This document shows, one piece after another, positions 42,340 to 51,123 of a stretch of DNA of 64,000 nt. The notes under the pieces are model-generated. The model was not told the DNA's origin and searched no databases. It worked only from the letters and a program-made list of their open reading frames with translations. This DNA comes from Myroides sp. N17-2 (lineage in GTDB: Bacteria > Bacteroidota > Bacteroidia > Flavobacteriales > Flavobacteriaceae): contig NZ_NSGJ01000006.1 in NCBI RefSeq assembly GCF_002286775.1, positions 1 through 64,000 on the forward strand, read 5' to 3'. How positions within the stretch are numbered: position 1 is the stretch's first letter; each line of letters starts with the position of its first letter. The position numbers and the translations under genes were made by a program.

Positions 42340-43572
42340 CTATTCTTCTTCCGAAGGCTCCATTAAGTGTTCATAATCGGGGAACAGAAAGTTGTTATAC
42401 GGGAAGCGCGTAACGTGTATTTGACGTACCGTCTCGTATATTTTCTTTCTAAATTCTTCGAAGTTTTCCTTCTCTGTAGCAGAGATAAATATGGTGTTAT
42501 CTTCTCCCACTTTACTCATCCACGTTTTCTTCCACTCTTCTATTGTGTAGTGTTTAGAAGTACGCTCTGTCATTAAATCATCTTCTTCTATAGTCTCTGC
42601 TTTATAAGCATCGATCTTATTAAAGACCATAATTGTTGGCTTGTCGTTACTCTTGATATCCTTTAGGATCTCATTTACAGATTCGATATGCTCTTCAAAA
42701 TCGTGATGTGAGATATCCACTACGTGTAATAGTAAATCTGCCTCTCTCACCTCATCAAGTGTACTTTTAAATGACTCAACTAATTGAGTAGGTAGCTTGC
42801 GGATAAATCCTACCGTATCTGATAATAAGAATGGCAAGTTACCGATTACGATCTTGCGCACTGTAGTATCTAGCGTTGCGAATAGTTTATTCTCAACGAA
42901 TACTTCACTCTTACCTACAGCATTCATCAGGGTAGATTTACCTACGTTAGTATACCCTACTAGCGCCACACGTACCATTGCACCGCGATTTCCACGTTGA
43001 GAAGCCATCTGTTTATCGATAACCTTTAGTTTCTCTCTAAGTAGAGTGATACGGTCACGTACGATACGTCTATCCGTTTCGATCTCTGTCTCTCCTGGTC
43101 CTCTCATACCGATACCTCCACGCTGTCTCTCTAAGTGAGTCCACATACCTGATAGTCTAGGTAGTAAATATTGGAACTGTGCTAACTCCACTTGCGTACG
43201 TGCGTATGAAGTCTGTGCTCTTTGAGCGAAGATATCTAGGATTAAGTTCGTACGGTCTAATACCTTACAATCTAATTCTCTAGAAATATTTTTTTGTTGA
43301 GCTGGTGTCAACTCATCATCGAATATTACCGTATGAATATCGTTCTCTACAATGTAACTATGGATTTCTTCCATTTTCCCTGTACCTACGAAGGTCTTAG
43401 GATTTGGCTTATCCATTTTTTGTGTAAAGCGCTTATATACTTCTCCTCCTGCTGTAAATGTCAAAAACTCTAGCTCATCTAGATACTCTTTAAGCTTCGA
43501 CTCATCTTGATTTTGTGTAATGATTCCTACAATTACAGAACGTTCAAAATTTATTTCTTCTCTTTCAATCAT
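42340..43572 (-). CDS. hflX: Ribosome-associated GTPase HflX
   Basis: A P-loop GTPase that splits stalled ribosomes in studied bacteria, 410 residues. An N-terminal HflX domain (GTGKMEEIHSY..FDDELTPAQQKN) and a glycine-rich linker (RGGIGMRGPGETEIETDRR) precede the G domain: G1 GYTNVGKST, G3 DTVGFIRKLP, G4 NKID and G5 ISA. The family architecture is complete. It has its own -7 box. Confidence 0.95.
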   Translation of the reverse strand: MIEREEINFERSVIVGIITQNQDESKLKEYLDELEFLTFTAGGEVYKRFTQKMDKPNPKTFVGTGKMEEIHSYIVENDIHTVIFDDELTPAQQKNISRELDCKVLDRTNLILDIFAQRAQTSYARTQVELAQFQYLLPRLSGMWTHLERQRGGIGMRGPGETEIETDRRIVRDRITLLREKLKVIDKQMASQRGNRGAMVRVALVGYTNVGKSTLMNAVGKSEVFVENKLFATLDTTVRKIVIGNLPFLLSDTVGFIRKLPTQLVESFKSTLDEVREADLLLHVVDISHHDFEEHIESVNEILKDIKSNDKPTIMVFNKIDAYKAETIEEDDLMTERTSKHYTIEEWKKTWMSKVGEDNTIFISATEKENFEEFRKKIYETVRQIHVTRFPYNNFLFPDYEHLMEPSEEE

Positions 43573-43591
43573 ATAAACTTATATTATACTA

Positions 43592-43599
43592 CAAAATTA
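43592..43599 (-). promoter_or_regulatory. -7 promoter box of hflX
   Basis: The minus strand reads TAATTTTG (TAnnTTTG), about 20 bases before the ATG. Confidence 0.45.
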
Positions 43600-43811
43600 A
43601 TAAAATTGTCAGACTAAATGAGAATATACAGTAAATAACTGTTTATTAATTTGTTATCAATACCCCTAAATGAACAAATATTATGAAAACATTTGCGTTT
43701 TTTATGATATCGTGAATGTTTTACTTCTTGTTTTTCAGTACCTTGCTATAGATTGTTATGGTACGTTTATTGCCATTATAAAAGACAGATAACCTCTTAC
43801 AATTAATTGAA

Positions 43812-45221
43812 ATGAAAAAAATACATTATATATCACTTATACTTCTGACGCTATTCACTACACTAAGTTTTGGACAGCGGGCAGTCGTAACCGCTAATAG
43901 CTATGACATTAGCGACAACTTAGACCTTCAGGCAGTAGCTTCAATCTTCGGAGAATCTAAAGATCTTGCAGACTTTGAGTTTAGGTTAAATGATCCTAAT
44001 CTACGCATTAATAACCTTGATCTGAATAGAGATGGGTATGTAGATTATCTACGAGTTGTGGAATTAGTGGAGGGGAGAACACACCTTGTGGTGATACAAG
44101 CTGTGTTAGGAAAAGATTTATTCCAAGATGTTGCAACTATTGAATTAGAGAAAGATAGCAGACAGAATGTAGTGCTAATGCAAGTAGTAGGAAATTCATA
44201 TTTATATGGGCCTAATTATATTTATGAGCCAGTATATATAAGTAGACCGCCTATGTTTACGCTATTTTGGACTAATAATTATAGACCGTATTATTCTTCT
44301 TGGGGATGGAATTATTACCCTGATTATTACTATGGTTATTCTCCTTATGCTACAGACCGTTATATGAGTCACGTTAACATTCAGATTAATCACTATAACA
44401 ACTATTATTATTCTAATAATCGTTATAGTACAAGGGCTCAACGTATGCATTACGATGTAGCACAAGACTATTATGAACGCCAAAACCCGAACCAATCTTT
44501 CAGAACGAGATATGGTGAAGATAGTTTCTATAACCGCAATGATCTAACTAGTTCAAGAGGTAATACTAGCTCGCGCAGTAGTTATTCGCGTGATAGTTAT
44601 TCTAGTTCTACTAATGGTCGCGCTGCATATACTGATAACAGTTCTCGCAGTAGCTATAGCAGAGGAAATAGCACGAGCGACAACAGTAATTCGTCTTATA
44701 GCAGAGATAATAATACAAGTGGATCGAGTAGAAGCAGTTACTCTAGAGGTAGCTATACTGGTGATGGTTCATCATCTAGTAGTAACTCAGGTAGCAGTTA
44801 TAGCAGAGGAAGTAATTCAGGGAACTCTTCGTCGAATAATTCATCTTATTCAAGATCTAGTTATAGCACTGGTAGTTCTACGACGCCAAGTAGTTCTAAC
44901 AACAGCTCAAATAATTCGTCATATTCAAGATCGGGTTATAGTTCAGGTAGCTCATATACTCCGAGTAGCTCTAATAACAGTTCAAATAACTCGTCATATT
45001 CAAGATCGGGTTATAGCTCAGGTAGTTCATATACTCCAAGTAGCTCTAGCAGTTCTTATGGCAGATCATCTAGTAGTTCTTCTTATCCGAGTAGTAGCTC
45101 TTCTTCATCGAGGTCTAGTTACAGTAGTGGAAGTAGTTCTTCAGGAGGTTCTGGATATAGCAGAGGAAGCAGCGGTAGCTCATCTTCTTCATCTTCATCG
45201 AGATCAAGTTATAGCAGATAA
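43812..45221 (+). CDS. Exported protein with Ser/Tyr/Arg/Asn-rich repetitive C-terminal half
   Basis: 469 residues with a Sec signal (MKKIHYISLILLTLF..FGQ). Residues 20-135 form a globular domain including DLNRDGYVDYLRVVEL, an EF-hand-like calcium loop, and a strand-rich part. A Tyr/Asn-rich segment follows (about 145-215). From about 250 the chain is low complexity, built from SSYSRG/SSRSSYS-type units with two full and one partial copy of a 25-residue repeat (GSSYTPSSSNNSSNN..). I know no family for the tail. It could be a surface or adhesive disordered region. Single gene, with hairpins downstream. Confidence 0.75.
   Translation: MKKIHYISLILLTLFTTLSFGQRAVVTANSYDISDNLDLQAVASIFGESKDLADFEFRLNDPNLRINNLDLNRDGYVDYLRVVELVEGRTHLVVIQAVLGKDLFQDVATIELEKDSRQNVVLMQVVGNSYLYGPNYIYEPVYISRPPMFTLFWTNNYRPYYSSWGWNYYPDYYYGYSPYATDRYMSHVNIQINHYNNYYYSNNRYSTRAQRMHYDVAQDYYERQNPNQSFRTRYGEDSFYNRNDLTSSRGNTSSRSSYSRDSYSSSTNGRAAYTDNSSRSSYSRGNSTSDNSNSSYSRDNNTSGSSRSSYSRGSYTGDGSSSSSNSGSSYSRGSNSGNSSSNNSSYSRSSYSTGSSTTPSSSNNSSNNSSYSRSGYSSGSSYTPSSSNNSSNNSSYSRSGYSSGSSYTPSSSSSSYGRSSSSSSYPSSSSSSSRSSYSSGSSSSGGSGYSRGSSGSSSSSSSSRSSYSR
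44871..45049 (+). repeat. 75-bp tandem repeat in the low-complexity coding region
   Basis: Units begin at 44871, 44946 and 45021 (partial) and encode 25-residue Ser/Asn/Tyr repeats. The first two units are nearly identical, and the period is a multiple of three, so length changes keep the frame. Confidence 0.8.
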
Positions 45222-45230
45222 TATAATAAA

Positions 45231-45322
45231 GCGGAGTACACAGTATTTCGCTTTTTTTATGGATTTAATAATAGCAAAGAGGATACATTATTCTAATATA
45301 GAATAGTGTATCCTCTTTTTTT
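45231..45322 (+). terminator. Two hairpins after the Ser-rich gene
   Basis: A weak hairpin (AAAGCG..CGCTTT near 45231-45260, followed by Ts) is followed by a strong one at 45276-45318 (AAAGAGGATACATTATTC against GAATAGTGTATCCTCTTT, seven-base loop) with a T-run. Confidence 0.75.
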
Positions 45323-45341
45323 ATTTACCTAATCGAGTGTT

Positions 45342-45509
45342 CTTGTTTAACCCAGAATAAGTGATAGGCCGATAAACGAAAAGTAATTATACAAAATAGG
45401 TCTGAATTAGTGACAAAAGCATACTATAGTATGATTGAGAAACTAATGAAAGAGTTATAAAGTAGAATTGCTTTGTAGTATTTGGCTAACGCTAATTCTG
45501 GGTTTAAGG
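45342..45509. repeat. MITE-like element with terminal inverted repeats
   Basis: The left end contains AACCCAGAATAAGTGATAGG (from 45349). The right end, reversed, reads CCTTAAACCCAGAATTAGCG. The centre is AGCATACTATAGTATGAT, a palindrome. About 168 bases, with no coding capacity. Related to the elements at 51924 and, more distantly, 3641. Confidence 0.6.
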
Positions 45510-45700
45510 ACTATTGTAGCCTTTTTTTAGCGGGAAGTACTATTTGTGTCTTTTCTATTCATTCATTGCTTAAATGGGAGTTTCTATGGTTTTTTAAGGG
45601 ATGTGTATATCAGATGAAGATATTATTTGTTTAGAACTCAAATACAACTGCGTTGACTAGAAACTATATTTATATTGAATGACCTTTAGCTGAAGAATGA

Positions 45701-45793
45701 CAGAAGAATAAGAGGAGTATTGTTGGGCATAAGGTCTTATTACCCAAGTATTGTCCTAGTATTCTCCAAGAATTGTCCAAGAATTGTCCTAGT
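45701..45793 (+). repeat. Dispersed element: hairpin plus 11-bp periodic units (copy 2)
   Basis: Starts CAGAAGAATAAGAGGAGTAT, then a TTGGG..CCCAA hairpin (45723-45747). Four consecutive 11-mers follow: ATTGTCCTAGT, ATTCTCCAAGA, ATTGTCCAAGA and ATTGTCCTAGT (45750-45793). Same order of parts as 23389-23480. Confidence 0.65.
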
Positions 45794-46143
45794 AAAGGCA
45801 AATAGTGCCTGTGATTACTAGCGTTAAGCTGTGTTTTTGATATTAGTCTTTCAAGTGTTATTTTTATTATATTACTAAAAATCTGATAATTAATTATATT
45901 TTGTGTATAAAAAAAATGATAAAAAAACGCCTTTTAGCCACTTTATGGAAATATATAAAGGGTATAGCCCTAAAGAGATAGTTCCATAGGTAGACTATTT
46001 TGCTTTTTATAGTTGTTTTGCGGAAGATATTTAAAAAATGAAATAAAAAAAATAGGGTGTAGCAGGTAGTAATCTTTGTTGCTATTTTTTGTTTTGAAGT
46101 TGAATTTATAGCTTCAAACTACTATAAATTGTTTTAAGAAAAA

Positions 46144-46256
46144 TACCAATGGGTTGATATTGGTGAAAAGTGTTGTTTTAAAAGGAATGTCAATGGGTTG
46201 GGATTGGTGAAATGAGTTTATTTAAGAAAAATGCCAATGGGTTGGGATAGGAGGGG
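46144..46256 (+). repeat. Three-copy 43-base direct repeat
   Basis: CAATGGGTTG recurs at 46148, 46191 and 46235, each within TRYCAATGGGTTGRKAT-type context followed by TGGTGA or a variant. Non-coding. Function unknown. Confidence 0.6.
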
Positions 46257-46278
46257 GATGTTGATTAAGGGAATGAAA

Positions 46279-46307
46279 AAAGGGAAAGCACAGTGTACTT
46301 TCCCTTT
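46279..46307 (-). terminator. Terminator of the S1/P1 nuclease gene
   Basis: Arms AAAGGGAAAG and CTTTCCCTTT with a nine-base loop. The T-run is on the minus strand. Confidence 0.8.
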
Positions 46308-46329
46308 GATATATGTGATAAAAATTAGA

Positions 46330-47118
46330 TTATTTGAAGATGTCGTTTAACACTTCAGCAAGTCTTAATCCACCTTTTAGCAATTGTGCTTCGATAGTGT
46401 CTTTTTGATCAAAATGATAACGGTAGCTAAGAGATTCTTCTGGCTGTACGCTATCATAGATTTTGTTAGCCATCGTGTATGAATCAAACAACCAGTCTTC
46501 TAGTGTACCAGCTGTTAGCTTTTGGTTATAAGCCTTACCATGTACATCTAGTACAGTAGCATATTCTGTATAGCTATATTTGTCAAAATCAATTAGAGAT
46601 GAATCCCAAATACTGTGTAGGTTAGTTGGTTTTTTAAACCATTCTAATTTCACTCTATTTCCACCTAAGTCTTCTGCTCTACCGATGTGTAATGGTTGGT
46701 GAGCATCACCGATAATGTGAATTAGGAAGTATAAGTTCTCTTGTTTCTTCGCTAATGGAAGGTTCTTATCTTTTAATTCTTCGATTAAGATAAGTGCTCT
46801 TTTATATAAATTAGCATCTGTAGTGTTGGCTAATTCTTTGTCAAAAGCAGCTCTGTCTAGATTCCCAGGCAAGTTGATATAATGCCAGCTATCTGAGAAT
46901 TTCCAAGTTGGGTCAGACTTTAAGAAATCAGGCCAGTTCGCCCAATATGCTAATTGTTGATCTCCGATGATTTCTTTAAGTTGTTTCTTTGCTTTTTTGC
47001 TAAGGTTTCTCTCAGCTAATTCAGCAACTACTCTGTGTCCTGTAGTACCCCACGCAAACACATTAGCTGTCTGTAAGGCGAAGAACGCTACTACTAATAG
47101 TGATAATAATTTCTTCAT
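46330..47118 (-). CDS. S1/P1-type zinc nuclease
   Basis: A secreted single-strand-preferring nuclease (S1/P1 family), 262 residues. The signal peptide ends VFA, placing Trp23 at the mature N-terminus, where the family uses it as a zinc ligand. Other ligands are H28, D64 (WPDF), H79 (WHYIN), H134 and D138 (HIIGDAHQPLH), H144, H168 and D172 (LHSIWD). All three zinc sites are complete. It may scavenge phosphate or nucleosides from extracellular nucleic acid. Starts six bases after the thioesterase stop, so probably co-transcribed. Confidence 0.93.
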   Translation of the reverse strand: MKKLLSLLVVAFFALQTANVFAWGTTGHRVVAELAERNLSKKAKKQLKEIIGDQQLAYWANWPDFLKSDPTWKFSDSWHYINLPGNLDRAAFDKELANTTDANLYKRALILIEELKDKNLPLAKKQENLYFLIHIIGDAHQPLHIGRAEDLGGNRVKLEWFKKPTNLHSIWDSSLIDFDKYSYTEYATVLDVHGKAYNQKLTAGTLEDWLFDSYTMANKIYDSVQPEESLSYRYHFDQKDTIEAQLLKGGLRLAEVLNDIFK

Positions 47119-47124
47119 AATGTA

Positions 47125-47637
47125 TTAATCGTTAAATAGAGCTTTAAGCTCTGTTGCATCAGCAGGTTTCATTTTACCAGCTATGACTAAACTCAATTGT
47201 TTACGTCTTAAAGCACCCACATATCTTTCTTTTTCTAAGTCAGTTTCTGGGATTAATTCAGGTATAGAAACAGGGTGTCCTGTGTCATCCACTGCTACGA
47301 ATGTATAGATAGCTTCGTTTGCTTTCTTCTTAGTTCCTGATTCTCTATCCTCTATCCAAACATCTAAATATACCTCCATAGATGAATTAAATGAGCGAGA
47401 TATCTTTGCTTCTACTGTTACTACACTACCTAGTGGAATAGGTCTATTAAAAGCTACGTGGTTAACTGATGCTGTAACACACACTCTACGTGAATGTCTT
47501 CTGGCAGCGATACCAGCAGCTCTGTCCATACGAGCCAAAAGCTCTCCACCGAACATATTGTTTAGAGGGTTAGTCTCTCCCGGTAGTACTAAATCAGTCA
47601 TTAAAGTTGCTGATTCAGATGCTAGTTTTCCTTCCAT
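47125..47637 (-). CDS. Acyl-CoA thioesterase (hotdog fold)
   Basis: 170 residues from the ATG at 47637. A start ten codons upstream would lie upstream of the promoter and was rejected. Hotdog-fold blocks are LPGETNPLNNMFGGELLARMD (with the catalytic Asn/Asp-type helix), SVNHVAFNRPIPLGSVV and NEAIYTFVAVDD, as in cytosolic acyl-CoA thioesterases of the YciA/BACH type. It hydrolyses acyl-CoA to free acid and CoA. Preferred chain length is unknown. Confidence 0.9.
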   Translation of the reverse strand: MEGKLASESATLMTDLVLPGETNPLNNMFGGELLARMDRAAGIAARRHSRRVCVTASVNHVAFNRPIPLGSVVTVEAKISRSFNSSMEVYLDVWIEDRESGTKKKANEAIYTFVAVDDTGHPVSIPELIPETDLEKERYVGALRRKQLSLVIAGKMKPADATELKALFND

Positions 47638-47652
47638 TGTGAATGTTTTTGG

Positions 47653-47660
47653 CAAATATA
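47653..47660 (-). promoter_or_regulatory. -7 promoter box of the thioesterase gene
   Basis: The minus strand reads TATATTTG, 16 bases before the ATG at 47637; it fixes that start codon. Confidence 0.55.
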
Positions 47661-47672
47661 GAGACATTAAAC

Positions 47673-47701
47673 AAAAAATCCCGAACTTTTAAGGTTCGGG
47701 A
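47673..47701 (-). terminator. Terminator of the HU/SPOR gene
   Basis: TCCCGAAC and GTTCGGGA arms with a seven-base loop and six Ts on the minus strand. Confidence 0.8.
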
Positions 47702-47716
47702 CTAATGTTTAACTAT

Positions 47717-48661
47717 TTATTGTACTAAAATCCAAGCGTCGATATTAATCGTATTGTGGATTTTTCTCATTTCAGTTTGTGCTTGAGTTTGTGTTGTATA
47801 ACCTCCGTAAGATACAGGATAAACACCATATTTAGTTCGAGGTAAGGCTACAGCATTCTCAAATCCTTTTTTTCTTAGCTTCAGCGCTTCAGCTTCAGAA
47901 GTACGTTCTGCTCTAAAAGCACACGCGATGATGTGGTAAGGAGTGTTATTCACTACAGGAGCTTCTTCTATTACTTCTTCTTTCACTGGGATAGAGATAG
48001 TCGTAGCAGCAGGTTCTATGATGAAAGTTGCTTGTTGTATCTTGTCTTGTACTTTAGACTGTACGTTTTTCTCTACGATATATGATTGATCATTTAAGTA
48101 AGCTTCATACCCGTGGTTTACTAATACACTAGCTGTGCTAACGAATATAGCTACGACAGCGGCATACTTTAAATAAGTAAATGCTTTGTTTTTCTTTGCT
48201 ACAGGTACTGCTACTGTCTCTATAATAGGGACGATAGGCGTACGAGTGATCATATTAGCAGTTACTGTAGACAGACCGAAAGATGTCGTTAAGTAGTTAC
48301 TATTAGATACAGGTTCGAATACTAAGCTACCCTCACTATTGGTATTGAATACACCTACATTAGCTAGTTCTAGTCTAGATACATTACTCAGTTCGTAGTT
48401 CCATTGCTTAATATCTTCAGCAATAAGAAGAACAGCTTCATCATAAGTGATGTTCTCGGATACAGCGATATGGTTAGCTAGTAACCCATCATTATGTTTG
48501 ATATTAACATTGAATGAAAGACTCTTCTGCGGTGGGAAGAAACACTGCTTCTCCTCACTGTAGTAAGATGACTTAATCTCTGATAATAATGCTCCGAAAC
48601 CTGGTATGATCACACACTGGTATCTATAAAGTAACGCTGATATGTATTTTTCGATCTTCAT
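47717..48661 (-). CDS. HU-CCDC81 and SPOR domain membrane protein
   Basis: 314 residues. Residues 1-130 are two HU-like (CCDC81-bac) domains starting KIEKYISALLYRYQCVIIPG, with LLANHIAVSENITYDEA and LELANVGVF. A single membrane helix follows near 163-184 (YLKYAAVVAIFVSTASVLV). The C-terminal SPOR domain (YHIIACAFRAERTSEAEALK..IDAWILVQ) would bind denuded peptidoglycan in the periplasm, so the HU-like part faces the cytoplasm. Family members are specific to Bacteroidetes and suggest a link between nucleoid and division septum, which is inference. Confidence 0.88.
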   Translation of the reverse strand: MKIEKYISALLYRYQCVIIPGFGALLSEIKSSYYSEEKQCFFPPQKSLSFNVNIKHNDGLLANHIAVSENITYDEAVLLIAEDIKQWNYELSNVSRLELANVGVFNTNSEGSLVFEPVSNSNYLTTSFGLSTVTANMITRTPIVPIIETVAVPVAKKNKAFTYLKYAAVVAIFVSTASVLVNHGYEAYLNDQSYIVEKNVQSKVQDKIQQATFIIEPAATTISIPVKEEVIEEAPVVNNTPYHIIACAFRAERTSEAEALKLRKKGFENAVALPRTKYGVYPVSYGGYTTQTQAQTEMRKIHNTINIDAWILVQ

Positions 48662-48666
48662 AAGGA

Positions 48667-48674
48667 CAAAATTA
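48667..48674 (-). promoter_or_regulatory. -7 promoter box of the HU/SPOR gene, leaderless arrangement
   Basis: The minus strand reads TAATTTTG, then TCCTT, then ATG, the same layout as holB. Confidence 0.55.
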
Positions 48675-48864
48675 CATTAAACAATAGCTCAATCAAAAAA
48701 ATATTCACAATTATTTTTGATAACTCTTAAGTTTTTTAATTTAAGTGAGTTAACCCTAAAAAAGTTTTAGTAGAAAATCGTGTAAAACTGCTTAATTGGA
48801 TAGGTTTTTGTGGCTATACGGTGAAGATACAAATAGTTATACTGATAAGCAATTGGTTTTTTAT

Positions 48865-49977
48865 ATGGAAGAAGAAAGTTTGTTTTATATGTTGGCATTA
48901 CAGACCACAACTAGTGTTGGTCCAATCACGGCTAAGCGATTAATAGAATATTTTGGGTCGGCTAAGGAGGTCTTTTTGGCTAAAGAGAAGGAGATAAATG
49001 CGGTGCATCGGATTGGCCATACGCTGTATAAGAATCTCCAACAAGTAGATGTGATGCATAGAGCAGAATCTGAGTTGAAGAATATAGCCAAATATGGTTT
49101 GTCATGTTATACCTATCAGTGTGCTGATTATCCAGCGTTATTAAAAGAGTGTGTGGATAGTCCGCTGTTATTCTTTAGTACTTCATCTTCGTTCAACTTC
49201 TCTGGTAGAAAGATTTTAAGCTTTATCGGAACGCGTAATCCAAGTAAACAAGGGGTCGCTATTTGTACAGAGTTAATCAAGGATCTTAAGGCATATAACC
49301 CTATTATTGTTAGTGGGCTAGCGTATGGAGTAGATGTGACTGCGCATCTAGCCGCTCTTGATAGTGGGTTAGATACGTATGCTGTGTTGGGACACGGGCT
49401 AAATCGCATTTATCCTGATGCGCATACTTCTGTCGCTAAGAGAATAGTGGATAATGGAGGTGGATGTATTTCGGAGTTTTGGATTAATAGCAAAGTAGAT
49501 AGGGAGAACTTTATCCAGCGCAATCGCATCGTAGCAGGGATGTCTCAAGCGACGATAGTAGTCGAAAGCGCTATAAAAGGAGGGTCTATGACTACAGTGA
49601 CATTTGCTAATGATTATAACAGAGATGTGTTTGCCGTACCTGGTAGAGTAGGTGATCTTATGAGTGCTGGATGCAATCAAATCATCAAGAAGAATAGAGC
49701 GCAACTGTTGACTTCAGCGAGTGATATTATAGAAACACTGAATTGGGATAGTGCTGTAAAATCGCCTAAGGTCATTCAACCACAGTTATTTTTAGACTTG
49801 AGTCCAGATGAGGAGTTAATCGTGGAATGTCTACAAAAGTGTGAGCGAGAATTGTTAGATATGATAGCGTTAAGTTGTTCACTTCCGATTTATAAAGTCA
49901 GTAGTGTATTGCTTAATTTAGAGATGCTAGGGGTGGTGAGGCCATTGCCAGGGAAGTATTTTGAGTTGGTTCGATAA
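48865..49977 (+). CDS. dprA: DNA-processing protein DprA
   Basis: A DprA/Smf protein that loads RecA on single-stranded DNA during transformation, 370 residues from the ATG at 48865. The longer frame starts at TTG 23 codons upstream and adds a non-conserved leader. N-terminal helix-hairpin-helix region TSVGPITAKRLIEYFGS; Rossmann-like core with FIGTRNPSKQG, IVSGLAYGVDVTAH, NRIVAGMSQATIVVE and FAVPGRVGD; C-terminal winged-helix-like DML1 segment. A complete protein. It converges on trpS with a shared terminator. Confidence 0.94.
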   Translation: MEEESLFYMLALQTTTSVGPITAKRLIEYFGSAKEVFLAKEKEINAVHRIGHTLYKNLQQVDVMHRAESELKNIAKYGLSCYTYQCADYPALLKECVDSPLLFFSTSSSFNFSGRKILSFIGTRNPSKQGVAICTELIKDLKAYNPIIVSGLAYGVDVTAHLAALDSGLDTYAVLGHGLNRIYPDAHTSVAKRIVDNGGGCISEFWINSKVDRENFIQRNRIVAGMSQATIVVESAIKGGSMTTVTFANDYNRDVFAVPGRVGDLMSAGCNQIIKKNRAQLLTSASDIIETLNWDSAVKSPKVIQPQLFLDLSPDEELIVECLQKCERELLDMIALSCSLPIYKVSSVLLNLEMLGVVRPLPGKYFELVR

Positions 49978-49990
49978 AGAAGGATATGTA

Positions 49991-50020
49991 AAAAGCCCCA
50001 TACAACTGTATGAGGCTTTT
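49991..50020. terminator. Bidirectional terminator between dprA and trpS
   Basis: AAAAGCCCCATACA against TGTATGAGGCTTTT, 14 bp with one mismatch and A/T ends. Confidence 0.8.
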
Positions 50021-50046
50021 CTATTTGATGAAAATAGGAAAATCGA

Positions 50047-51024
50047 TTACTTCGTACCGTATCCTAGTTTTTCTCTTACTTTATTTAATGTTCTTGTAGC
50101 GATAACAGAAGCTTTGTCAGCTCCGATACCCAATAGACGATCTACTTCTTCTAAGTTATTGATATAGTATTCGTACTTCTCGCGGATATCTTTAAATTTC
50201 TCCACGATAAGTTCGTATAATTCTTGTTTTGCGTGCCCGTAACCGTAGTTTCCTCCTAAGTATTTAGCTCTAAGCTGCTCTGTTTGTTCTGGAGTAGCAA
50301 GTAGTTTATACATAGTGAATACGTTACAAGTATCAGGGTTCTTAGGTTCTTCTAGTGGTGTACTATCTGTCTCTATACTCATCACTTCTTTTCTCAATAC
50401 TTTATCCGTTTGGAATATGTTGATCGTATTGTGTCTAGACTTACTCATCTTGTTTCCGTCCGTACCAGGTACTACCATTACATCCTCTTGGATTTTTGCT
50501 TCAGGTAATACGAATGTTTCACCCATCTGGTGGTTAAAACGAGACGCTACATCACGAGTGATTTCTAAGTGCTGTAATTGGTCTTTTCCTACAGGTACGA
50601 ATTCTGCATCATATAGTAATATATCTGCAGCCATCAACATCGGATAAGAGAATAAACCCGCATTAACATCAGCTAACACATCAGCTTTATCCTTAAATGA
50701 ATGCGCTAAAGTAAGACGTTGGAATGGGAAGAAGCAACTAAGGTACCAAGTAAGTTCAGTTGTTTGCGGTACATCTGACTGGCGGTAAAAAGTTACGTGA
50801 CTAATGTCTATACCACAAGCAAGCCAAGTAGCCGCAACGCTATAGGTGTTTTCTTGTAAAGTTTTAGCGTCTTTAATTTGCGTTGCAGAGTGCAAGTTCG
50901 CAATAAATATAAAAGACTCATTTTCTTTTTTGTTCGCCATTTCTACTGCTGGTAGAATAGCACCTAAAAGATTTCCTAAGTGTGGAGTTCCTGTACTCTG
51001 AACTCCTGTTAGAATTTTAGCCAT
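50047..51024 (-). CDS. trpS: Tryptophanyl-tRNA synthetase
   Basis: A class Ic synthetase that charges tRNA-Trp, 325 residues. The HIGH-type motif is TGTPHLGN (11-18) and the KMSKS motif is at 192-196 (GNKMSKSRH). GKDQLQHLEITRD and LADVNAGLFSYPMLMAADIL are also typical. Promoter box 28 bases upstream; no attenuator found. Confidence 0.97.
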   Translation of the reverse strand: MAKILTGVQSTGTPHLGNLLGAILPAVEMANKKENESFIFIANLHSATQIKDAKTLQENTYSVAATWLACGIDISHVTFYRQSDVPQTTELTWYLSCFFPFQRLTLAHSFKDKADVLADVNAGLFSYPMLMAADILLYDAEFVPVGKDQLQHLEITRDVASRFNHQMGETFVLPEAKIQEDVMVVPGTDGNKMSKSRHNTINIFQTDKVLRKEVMSIETDSTPLEEPKNPDTCNVFTMYKLLATPEQTEQLRAKYLGGNYGYGHAKQELYELIVEKFKDIREKYEYYINNLEEVDRLLGIGADKASVIATRTLNKVREKLGYGTK

Positions 51025-51051
51025 TGCGTGATATTAATTAATTTAAAAGAA

Positions 51052-51059
51052 CAAAGATA
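51052..51059 (-). promoter_or_regulatory. -7 promoter box of trpS
   Basis: The minus strand reads TATCTTTG (TAnnTTTG), with a leader of about 23 nt. Confidence 0.5.
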
Positions 51060-51123
51060 AGGGAATTAGATTTTAGTTGCCTTGTTTTTATAGGTAATAT
51101 GCTTATTAGGCGTTATAATTGTG

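Larger units (their letters stand above)
45323..46278. other. Repeat-rich intergenic region
   Basis: Nearly 1 kb with no believable gene. It contains a MITE-like element (45342-45509), a hairpin/11-bp array element (45701-45793) and a three-copy 43-base direct repeat (46144-46256). Confidence 0.6.

Noticed and set aside
44590..45306. Long hydrophobic frame overlapping the Ser-rich gene
   Set aside because: A +1 frame of AGT/AGC/TCA-rich repeats automatically gives Val/Ile/Leu-rich sequence. The signal peptide, EF-hand loop and repeat design belong to the other frame.
44871..46256. CRISPR-like appearance of the 75-bp and 43-bp repeats
   Set aside because: The units are contiguous, in-frame in one case, and there are no unique spacers of even length; no cas gene is present.
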